Assembly (NCBI GenBank): GCA_019787685.1
Contig: JAHNUO010000014.1
Coordinates: 1,146,311 to 1,210,310 of the forward strand
Length of the DNA: 64,000 nt
Origin: Chiua virens
Taxonomy: Eukaryota > Basidiomycota > Agaricomycetes > Boletales > Boletaceae
Reading direction: 5' to 3'
A model generated the notes under the pieces. It ran no database searches. It saw nothing but the letters and a program-made list of their open reading frames with translations, and was not told the origin of the DNA. Position 1 is the first letter of the stretch; every line of letters begins with the position of its first letter. Both the position numbers and the translations under genes were made by a program. Positions 56,290 through 64,000 of this stretch are shown piece after piece.

Positions 56290-58960
56290 AGCTATCACTA
56301 GGTCACACATGTCTTGCTCATCATCCATCCAATTAGCTCTCCAATGTATACATTCTTCGAATCTGAATCACGCCGTGTCTTTACCTCCCCTAATACGCCA
56401 CATGCACTCCCCACTACCATCCTGCCCCGTATCGCCCCTGGTGATTGGAGCGATATTCTCACACACATTAGCAAAATTCGTTGGATGTCTGCTGAATATC
56501 CGCACATACCATATGCTATGCGACGTCCACTGAGCGGAGTGCCGCTCTTCTCATGTCTCTATGACTTTGACAATACTAAACACATCGTTCACTCAAACGG
56601 GCGGTTCAGTCTCCGCTCAGATCTCCTTGAGAAGTGGGTTCAGCTGGACACCTTCCTTACCCAAGTATTTGAGGTCCTCCCTGCCGGCGATTCTAGGGTT
56701 CAGGTGAAACCTGTACCGTCCGATGCCAACTACGCGGTTTCCTGGAGATAAAAGGAGGATGCTTGTCAGACGGTGAAGCGCGCAATTGGCGCCTTCCAGC
56801 ACCTTATAACGCTCTGTGCCTGGCGGATTTCCCACTACAGGAGGAACATCAATGACTCCACTGGTGACCCCCCTTACATGGGACTTCATCGACCATGGTG
56901 GAGATGCTTAGAACCTCCCCCGTTGCTGAATTCTCTAAGGACAATCCACGAGTTGGGGCTGTGGTAAATCTCGGGGATAAAGATTCCTTGCCATGCATTC
57001 GCCCTATGGTCGATGCACATGTGCCCATCTATATATACTGGGGGATTTGGGATGGATGCCGTCGGCCGAGCTTTAAACGTGCTGCTGAGAGCGTGGTCGA
57101 TGCCGAGTGGATCAACAGATACTGCTACCCCTCCGAGGCAATTCTCAGGAGTGCCGTTGATGGATATGGCCGCCCTTCCACCTTCTCCACTATCCCCCAA
57201 CCTTCTACCGATGCCCCATTTGTACAGCAATCCCCTTCTGCCCCCACTCTCATCGCTCCACGGCCTCACAGAGGAAGTGGCCAGAGACTTGGGGAGACAT
57301 GGCAGGATTTTTTTGCTAGGCAGGCTGTGGAGTACTTGCAGATTATGAAGCGGGAACCACCCAAAGAAAAACAAAAGAGAGAGCAACGGATCCAGAATGC
57401 AAAAGCTGGAAGGGCGCCCGGACGGAAAGGCGCCAATGTGTTCTATTGGGAAGAGGAAAATGGATTCCGAATCCGCACCCCCATTGGTTTCGATAACTAC
57501 ACGGAGAGGTGGCCCGACTATCATGGTGCGCAACAGCGCTATGATGCTTTTGCTGATGAGTGGGATTTATGTACTGAATTCGATGCGGCTGCCCAATCAA
57601 ATTGTTCCTCCGAAAGCGGCGATGAACTCGCAGTATCTCTCCCAAAACACATGGTATCCCCCTCCATAGCACCTCAACGTCCGACCTTGCCCAGTACTAT
57701 GCCAGCAAACTTGTCCACTGATCAACTCATGCCATGCGACAATCTTGAAGGGCCCGGGCCCTCTGCTAGAGGTCAGGAATCCGCCTGCCCACCTCAGCCA
57801 GATGTTGAGCCACTTGCTGGTCAGCCAATGACATTCGATCCTCAACCGATGGCAAACCCCCCTTCCCAGATTCTGGGCCCTCTGCTAGAGGTCAGGAATC
57901 CGAATGCCAACCTCAGCCAGCGGTCGAGCCACCTGCTGGTGATCAGCCAATGGCATCCAATCCTCAGCCGGTGGCCGAACCTCCTTCCGACCCTCTCCCA
58001 GATTCCCATAGCACTCTGGGCGGTACACAATTCTTGTCCAACAACGCCCCGCCTCTCGAGGAGCCCATGTCAGTAGTAGGTGTCTTGACAACCCCAGACT
58101 GCTCCGGCAGCCAGAGCCAAGATGACGAACCGATGCATTCCCCAGACTCGCCCGTGATTACTGCCATGCTTGATGCAGCCCTCAAATTGTGGCTGAATAC
58201 CCCTGGCCGCTCGGACTGGTTTCCTCTATTTCTTCACTGTGGGTCCTACAACAAATCGTTGGATGCCTTCTCTGTCAAGGCAAACGGGGAGGTCCATTAT
58301 CTTTGGATTCCCAGCTCTTGCAAGGTCGCGTTCCGATTATTGAATCATGTTATCTATTGCCTTTGGTATGCGTCGGTCGACGGACGCCTACCAGAGAAGC
58401 TTCGGAAAAATGCAGCGTGTGTGGGGGAATTTGCAGATCGGCTAAGATGGGCATTCCTTGGCGATGTTCTCAAGCACTGGTATAGTCCAAACACCAAACC
58501 TCCAACGCAGGAACGCCCGCTTCTTTGCATCCAACCACTTCAATCTGATCACCTCACTACATTCCTCGCGCTGATGTACAACAGGGACACCCCGGCTCCT
58601 CCAAAGGACGTCACTACCATTCCGGACAGTTGGGTGTTGAATTCTGAAGAGTTTGGCAGGTGCACAAATCTGGGGTGAAAGACTTACGCGGTCCTAACTT
58701 AAAGAATGGGTCCCAGATTGGCAGCTATGGGCTTCCAAACAATCTACAAATCAGCTCCTGTATGGCTCCTTCCCAGATGCGGGTACAGAACAGTTTGTAG
58801 CCGACTGCAGCAATGCTGGGATCCCCTACACACCATCTGTGGAAATCGACAACGCCAGCTGGTTCAAGTTCGCCACTGCCCTCTTCTCCCAGTACAAGGA
58901 AATGCTACCATGCCAGGTTTCGCGGGATGACACGCGAGTTAGGCCAGTGCTAATCTTGTC
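56290..58960 (+). pseudogene. Agaricomycete-specific protein of unknown function, decayed
   Basis: Resembles a large uncharacterised family that is frequent in repeat-rich Agaricomycete regions. Blocks in order: LEKWVQLDTFLTQVFEVL (56625), AIGAFQHLITLCAWRISHYR (56785), SPVAEFSKDNPRVGAVVNLG (56920), VPIYIYWGIWDG (57030), WQDFFARQAVEYLQIMKRE (57300), NVFYWEEENGFRIRTP (57435), QQRYDAFADEWDLCTEFDA (57530), then a proline-rich linker and LKLWLNTPGRSDWFPLF (58185), SCKVAFRLLNHVIYCLW (58320), LRWAFLGDVLKHW and EWVPDWQLWASKQSTNQ (58705). An in-frame stop near 56750, a frame change at 56880, a frameshift at about 57865 and another near 58680 show that it is no longer functional, unless some breaks are introns. 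Confidence 0.5.
57755..57965 (+). repeat. Tandem duplication in the linker of the decayed gene (2 x ~115 bp)
   Basis: GGGCCCTCTGCTAGAGGTCA and the following ~95 bp occur twice. The two copies are in different reading frames; in each the amino-acid run GPSARGQES recurs, so the indel came with or after the duplication. Confidence 0.75.
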
Positions 58961-59036
58961 TTAGTAAATCCTTGAGGATTGATTTCCCGACTTGACTCAC
59001 TTCAGATAATCCATCCAATAGTTATTGACTGCGTTA

Positions 59037-59600
59037 TCACGTTCTTGGGGGAGAGAAGGGATATGCCTGCTTTGAGACATTGAAGAGAAGCTTCTCACGA
59101 GTTGTGGATTCATTTCCAGAACGTAGACCATACCATACATACGTATTGTGTTGTAAAGCCTCAAAGCGGCTAACTTCGGCAAGTGAATCAGGTGGTAAGG
59201 GCTTATTCAAGTCTTGCAGAGTAATGGGTCTGGTCAGAAATGAACCCTCTCGTGTATGCGCACCGAGTCGAGGCTGCAACATAGGTAGAAAATCTCCCTT
59301 CGGAAAGGTCCACCGTGGCCTTTTCCCCTTGTGCTGAATGCCCCGCGACGGCAAAAGCAGGTTGAATAGGAAGCTGGAGACAATCAATTCCGGCTCTCTC
59401 TTCAGTTCCATCACTTACCTTTAACAAGGTCATAAAAGACCACTTTACAAGTACGATAGCAAAGTACTTGGGTGAAAGATCTGACAGCTCGACTTTGCAG
59501 TGCGAGAATTCCACATAAGCACCAGTATGGTAGGTCAGTCCAAGGTCATTTACTGGTGAAAAATTTGCACACGATTCATCGCGACCCATTGGTTGTCCTG
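59037..59600 (-). pseudogene. Helitron/PIF1-type helicase C-terminal tail
   Basis: Minus frames read IQPAFAVAGHSAQGEKATVDL and YVAASTR at about 59350-59260, then, after a frame change, FLTRPITLQDLNKPLPPDSL and FEALQHNTYVWYG. 'F-A-x-T/A-x-H-x-x-Q-G' (motif V-VI region of SF1 helicases) and 'A-x-S-R' followed by LNKPLP are the normal end of Agaricomycete Helitron helicases. It is the class of sequence missing from the truncated helicase at 34.6 kb, but it lies 25 kb away on the opposite strand with no link proven. Confidence 0.7.
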
Positions 59601-59919
59601 AGATCTGTCGGCAGATTCCGAAGACGCACAATGACAGGCATGCAGACATAGAGAGTGATGGAAGGAGGAAGGGAGTGCTGTGTAGAAGCAAGATTGAGGG
59701 GCGTCGTTCCTCCATTGTGAGAGACCGGTGGGAACACGCGTCCAACGAAAGGCACTCCACCAAATCACTGGGGTTCATCATCCTGGCTTTCTCTCGATTG
59801 AGGGCCTCTCGCAAACGATTGGTTATCACGATCGCAACCGCATCACTGTTCCGCGTGGCCGACATATCCATACCCTTCTCATCGACCTTCTCGATAACTT
59901 TCTGAATGATGGGTGACAT
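59601..59919 (-). pseudogene. Upstream segment associated with the helicase tail
   Basis: Frame 59919-59700 reads MSPIIQKVIEKVDEKGMDM, SDAVAIVITNRLREALN and DLVECLSLDAC. 'I-V-I-T-x-R-x-x-x-A-L-N' is compatible with the post-motif-III NAVR/N-x-x-A-x-x-x-N segment of the same helicases. No intact gene. Confidence 0.35.
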
Positions 59920-60161
59920 CAGTGTACTGACTGCGGAGATCTGTGGTTGAAAATGAATTTAATGTATGATCATAGCCGCGTCACGGAAGAATCAGGAAGA
60001 ATCCCTTATAATCTAATTTTTAACAAGTGGAAAATGATTATAAACCCGTGTAACACTATAGATGAGATTATCACGCTCCTGACTTTTCCCTGAGGCTATG
60101 GGTCCCTGAGCGTACAGTGTTTCTCCCTGATAGGCTTCTGCTCATGGGCTTGAATGAGACT

Positions 60162-60560
60162 ACAGTCGACACACTCATAATGCATACCGTCGGGACCAGT
60201 TTTTTTTTTAAGGCATTATGAGGAATATGCAAGCGCATGTTTTCCCACGGTACCCTCACCCGACGACAACCTGAGCAACGAAAACAACAGCTCGGCATGT
60301 ACCTATCTAATGTAGTCTGTTTCGCTTCAAAGGACTCCTGGCGCCGAAGCTTCGCATGAAACGATAAAGAATGTAAGGCAGCTCAAGTATATCTTCAATG
60401 TCACCATGCTTCTTCACAGCGCGCTCGAACATCAGACATCGACATATTGCTTCTGCACGCGATATCAATAGCTTGGAAGTGTCGTTGTCGTCGTCATCAC
60501 TCTTGACCTCGATCACCTCGCCCTTTGCAACCGCCATCTCGTGCCGCACTTCGACCAATC
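60162..60560 (-). pseudogene. Third pogo-like remnant with one recognisable tip
   Basis: TACAGTCGACACACTCATAATGC at about 60161 resembles the CAGTCGACTCCC tips of the other pogo-like elements. On the minus strand (60558-60307) the frame AVAKGEVIEVKSDDDDND followed by SRAEAICRCLMFERA and SFGARSPLKR parallels the transposase tail at 6190-6519 (GEVIGVESDEESNEE). The opposite tip was not found, so it is truncated. Confidence 0.55.
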
Positions 60561-60599
60561 GCTTCGTCGCTCCGGTTCAGCTCCGCCTACTAATCTCTT

Positions 60600-61680
60600 T
60601 TTCCTCAGAAGGGTCCACGAGATCTTCAAGGGTGGGTGGATCAAAAATCCGATTGTGTGATTTGAGAGTGTTGGGTCACCATTTCCATTAGCTGCGCTTC
60701 CTCCTCTTGTAACTGGATTCTGAGGGCGCAGTGTGATTCTGTCCGGGATCTTGAGTCCCGCCTCGGCGAGCCTTCGCATGACATCCAAGATGGTCTATGC
60801 GCATTTCGTGCATACATACATACTGTACCCACTTCATCAACTCCGAATGTCCCTTGTGGTGCAGTACTGGTGCGAAGACAGCCAAAAAAAACCTTTGTTT
60901 GCCGGCAGCCAGTCAACGAGCAGTCAAGATGACAAAGTCTACAGCGTGGAATGGAACCAGTACATGCATCATCGCCACGCGTCAAGCTTTCAAGTCCGAG
61001 CCTACTGAATTGCTATGTCATGATGCATATTCGCTTCCGAGCGTCAATGCAATATGCGTTATGCAATTTTTGATAATTTTGGCTGGCCCCACGATGGGAC
61101 CGACCCAAACTCTATGTAGTAGTTTCATGCATCACTACTGTATGCATTATGAGTATGTCAACTGTATCAGCGTTGTCTCGGTATGTAGCGAACTCCAAGT
61201 GTAGTTTCTGAACGGAATGCTCAAGACGTACTATCTTTGCATCTAATGATCACAAAATGGATGAAACTGGGTGCAAAATTTTAGAGAGGTTCAAAGTATG
61301 TACGTGAGCTTTCGAGAGAGCCTTAAGCTGGCCAAATCCTGGTCCCTTGATCTCATTGTCAGAGTCGAGATACCCTGCTCATATGACGTTGCCTGCAGGC
61401 CGTGTGAAAAGAATGCAGTAAGGCTTCGATGCGTGCGCACTCACACGGCGGCCATGTTCAGTTGTAGAACCGCGCCACTCCCATATTTCCAAGTCTTGGT
61501 TTTGCTGTCCGGGTTGGATGCCTTCTTCGTTTGCCCCTGACTGTCCCGCGCAGGGACAACAGACCCAGCGTTGCCTGCCCAAGAATTGGCACCCGTTTCA
61601 GCTGCACGGTAGCCTTGGTAGGAGGCATAACATCACTATCCATGTCATGGATGTCCTTATCTCCCAGATGCTAGAGGAAG
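60600..61680. other. No gene recognised
   Basis: Overlapping short frames on both strands, none with a domain I recognise. Confidence 0.35.
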
Positions 61681-61687
61681 GATTAAC

Positions 61688-62640
61688 TTAACTGGCGCCG
61701 GGCTCTTCCTTCGACTCCTTGACATTCTCCTTGACACTAGGGGAAGGAGTGGCTCTTCCCGCGCGATCCAGGTTGGGTTCTTCCTCCGTTCGTCTCCTGA
61801 CACTAGGAGTAGGGGTAGGTCTGCCTTCGCCACCCAGGTTGAGTTCTTCCTTCGACCGTCCGATACCCTCCCTGACTAGTGAAAGGGAAAGTTCTGTTGG
61901 CGTCACCCGGGTTGGGCTCTTCCTTCGACTGCTTGGCACCTTCCCTGGCACCAGGGGAAGAGACAGCACTGCTGGCGTCCAGGTCAGGCTCGTCTCTCAA
62001 TCGCCCTGTATCCTGCCGGACGCTGCGAGACGAGACAGTCCTGGTTGGATAAGTTCCTCCATTAATCGCTCAACTTGAATGTTCCTTTGATAAAGGGAGG
62101 GGAGGCAATCGCTACGCTGCGGGTTCAGTGGGGTTTCTGATAGTCCAGCGGTCCCCCTAACGGAGACAGGAGTTCCAGCTCCATCCGCGTTATTCGAGTT
62201 CGGTGTCGCCATGTATGAGTTCGCTTCATTTTCTGCCTTCCTGCGGCATTCAATTCTACGTTAGAGAGACTATCTTCTTCTTTATTCCCGCCCTGTGCCT
62301 GCTGCTCCCCTCCCGTTGTCTTCCCTTCAAAGCTCGCACTCGAAAGCCGAGGGACCACCACCATCCCAATCTCCGAACGCCGACTATCTTCCTCCTCCTC
62401 GTCAGAAGTTGCGTCCCCAGTGTCCGGGCTCAACGTCACACCGTCCTCGTCCCTATCCTCCGCCTCTTTCCCGGGGTCGGCAAGAGCTTCTGGGAACCGT
62501 GCCAGCAGATTTACTTCTACGATCCTAGGTAGTGCACGCTGCATCTCCGGATCTCCTTTTCCCACCATATCTACGATTTTCTGCGGGGTCTCCGGGTCCA
62601 GTTTACAACGCTTCACCAGCACCTTCGAGACTTTCTTCAT
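61688..62640 (-). CDS. Hypothetical acidic protein with a degenerate repeat tail
   Basis: Frame 62640-62125 starts MKKVSKVLVKRCKLD and includes PETPQKIVDMVGKGDPEM, an acidic block (SPDTGDATSDEEEEDS) and LELLSPLGGP. Further downstream a repeat-bearing region (62000-61688) codes units such as SKEELNLGG, TEEEPNLDR and SKEEPGAS. Repeat spacing is not always a multiple of three, so a single continuous protein is doubtful. Upstream, 62720-62650 could encode DTLLWFAKFGRDMVGFIE in another frame. No family recognised. Confidence 0.3.
61701..62050. repeat. Five ~66-75-bp tandem units
   Basis: The word GGCTCTTCC (or a close variant) starts at 61701, 61776, 61842, 61915 and 61987, each followed about 60 bp later by a CCAGGTT-like end. 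Confidence 0.7.
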
Positions 62641-63185
62641 CTTCGGATTCGTACCCTACTCGATGAATCCCACCATGTCCCTCCCAAACTTGGCAAACCA
62701 AAGAAGTGTATCCGGCGAATAGGACGTGTTTCTGAAAGTGTGTAAGGACTGCTCCGCGTCCGGCTACCGATCTGGTCCGGAAGGCTCAGCGCCTTCATGC
62801 GTATTTTTCATTTTATTTGTCATTGTTACTCAGCCTAATTCAGTCGTTTCTAAGCCTATCCATTACTACTCACTTCATAGCCTTTCCCCCTTCGTATATA
62901 AGCTACTGTGTACAATCCGTGTCCAAAAAAAGTCAATCAATTGATCATTATCATCAGTATCGTTTCAGTCAATCCGAAGTCTTCCGACGTTCCGCACGCT
63001 TTTCGATTCCGCCGATCCCGCACGTTTTCCGACTCGACTCGCTCTCTGACGCACACACGCGTTCGCTCTTTCTCACCAAACTCACCAACCCAACACCGGC
63101 TCAGTCTCCTTCCCCTTCCGCAAGTCGCATTCGCCTTCCTCGTTTCGCCAACGCAGCGGAACGAGCCCCTACAGTGCTACACAAA
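62641..63185. promoter_or_regulatory. Possible promoter region
   Basis: CGTATATAAGC at about 62895 is TATA-like and is followed by pyrimidine-rich sequence; no convincing gene follows. Otherwise nothing recognised. Confidence 0.25.
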
Positions 63186-63192
63186 CTTGTCA

Positions 63193-63610
63193 GGTCGGTG
63201 TCATTGCGGTTAGTTCTGAGCGTTATATCCTGTTTGTTATAGAGGTTGCTGACATATGGTGATTTCATGTTGCACAAAACCTGATCGGATCGGTGTCGTT
63301 GCGGTGAACTTTGAACTTTACATACTGTTTGTTGTGGAGAGGTTGGTGACATGGTGATTTCATGTCGCACAATCCTAATCGGATCGGTGTCATTAGAGAG
63401 ATCACTAATGAGAATTATACGGGCTACGTCATTCGCTCTGATTCAGAACTGTTTGTTTCAAATTATTGCGACTTGCTAAATGGGTCCCTCAGTCTCGTAT
63501 TGCCAATTGATGTGCCAGTGGTGATTTCATGCTGCACGATCTTGATCGGATTGGTGTCGTCACGGTGGGTTTTAAACTTACATCCGGTTTGTTGTGAAGA
63601 GTTCACTGAC
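63193..63610 (+). repeat. 94-bp tandem repeat upstream of the last gene
   Basis: GGATCGGTG (or GGTCGGTG, GGATTGGTG) starts at 63193, 63287, 63381 and 63548. Units also share TGTTTGTTGTGGAGAGGTT and GTGATTTCATG. The first two steps are exactly 94 bp; the third is extended by about 73 bp of unrelated sequence. Confidence 0.75.
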
Positions 63611-63674
63611 AAGAATTATCTCAGCCATCACATTCGCTTCAAAAGGTCTGTTTAGCTGGTACAGCAATTATCGC

Positions 63675-63690
63675 CGGCCCTATAAAAGTG
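63675..63690 (+). promoter_or_regulatory. TATA box (CCCTATAAAAGTG)
   Basis: A strong TATA element followed by a C/T-rich stretch (TCTCTCACAAGTTTCTCC). About 255 bp downstream is the first ATG of the gene leaving the window. Together with the upstream tandem repeat it forms the most promoter-like region here. Confidence 0.5.
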
Positions 63691-63935
63691 TGGTACTTGT
63701 CTCTCACAAGTTTCTCCAAGTCATACCCATTTCTCCTTCTCGCTTCTCACTACATTTGCAATCGTTCTCCAGCGGTCCCAGTTGACACGCCGTCTCTGGT
63801 TGACACACCTCTCTACCATTTCAGCATTTTTTTCGCTGAACTGCCACTGATACGCCGCCTACTGTACGAATTTCGAATACTCAAACTTAGACAAGGTGAT
63901 TTTTAGTACTCCGGGTCCAAGCGTACATCGTTCTT

Positions 63936-64000
63936 ATGTTAGAAAAGATGCCACTAGAATGGACCTCCAAGGAGCAGAAACTTTGGCTCCTTGACGCTTA
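63936..64000 (+). CDS. Start of an uncharacterised Agaricomycete protein, partial
   Basis: ATG at 63936 (a second in-frame ATG is at 63948) opens MLEKMPLEWTSKEQKLWLLD and runs to the window end without a stop. The 'W-T-x-x-x-Q-x-x-W-L' opening is common to a group of repeat-associated Agaricomycete proteins of unknown function. Only 21 codons are visible, so this is a weak call. Confidence 0.4.
   Translation, partial: MLEKMPLEWTSKEQKLWLLDA

Noticed and set aside
1..64000. tRNA, rRNA or other structural RNA genes
   Set aside because: No cloverleaf-like sequence or rRNA-like block was noticed by eye. A tRNAscan or Infernal run would be needed to be certain.

Overview
This 64-kb window looks like a transposon-dense segment of a mushroom-type (Agaricomycete, Basidiomycota) nuclear genome. 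The evidence is the combination of short GT..AG introns (about 45-75 bp) with gene families that are largely basidiomycete-specific: FunK1-type kinase, DUF6698, DUF6532, Plavaka and KDZ transposases, and a Crinkler-kinase. I cannot name the species. Very few genes look like ordinary host genes; the clearest is the 26S proteasome lid subunit Rpn7 (47.1-48.6 kb). All family assignments are by eye from translated sequence; no searches were run.

Layout. 1-6.5 kb: a broken transposon gene, a pogo-like MITE, a DUF6698 gene lying between two ~400-bp direct repeats, a tandem-repeat field and a pogo transposase tail. 6.8-9.66 kb: body of a Plavaka transposase gene (minus strand). 9.66-14.34 kb: 5' LTR, gag-pol and most of a Ty1/Copia element (plus strand) carrying a 5'-truncated LINE. 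14.34-15.14 kb: pogo family-2 element, copy A. 15.7-17.5 kb: a foldback-like element with inverted arrays of a 20-bp repeat. 17.6-18.3 kb: second pogo family-1 copy. 19.5-21.9 kb: FunK1 kinase. 22.2-23.1 kb: hAT-like deletion derivative. 23.3-26.1 kb: DUF6532 gene and an unknown gene (minus). 26.3-26.5 kb: missing N-terminal zinc-finger exon of the Plavaka gene. 26.5-27.2 kb: RNase H and 3' LTR of the same Copia element, now on the minus strand. 27.2-28.0 kb: pogo family-2 copy B. 28.2-34.6 kb: Helitron Rep-helicase interrupted by a 660-bp palindromic element and cut off inside the helicase. 36.4-39.8 kb: tandem repeats leading into a KDZ transposase. 40.1-42.5 kb: Crinkler-kinase (minus). 42.7-44.2 kb: second Helitron Rep N-terminal fragment. 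46-51 kb: BTB gene, RPN7, a UstYa-like pseudogene and a coiled-coil gene. 55-60 kb: monooxygenase remnant, a decayed Agaricomycete-specific gene, a Helitron helicase tail and another pogo tail. 61.7-64 kb: repeat-bearing ORFs, a 94-bp tandem repeat, a TATA promoter and the start of a gene that leaves the window.

The most informative structure is a ~12-kb inversion whose two breakpoints coincide with the inverted, equal-length (795 bp) pogo copies A and B. Two independent interrupted objects become continuous when the segment is flipped back: the Copia element (matching 167-bp LTRs, 5-bp target duplication GAGCA/GAGCG, reverse transcriptase followed by RNase H) and the Plavaka gene (zinc finger followed in frame by the transposase body). 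The nesting order can therefore be read: Plavaka, then Copia inside it, then LINE and pogo inside Copia, then inversion. An assembly flip at the 795-bp inverted repeat is the main alternative.

The least explained element is the 15.7-17.5 kb unit: nine left-hand and seven right-hand copies of a 20-bp unit containing AATGTCAC/GTGACATT in inverted orientation around a GC-rich non-coding core with perfect hairpins.
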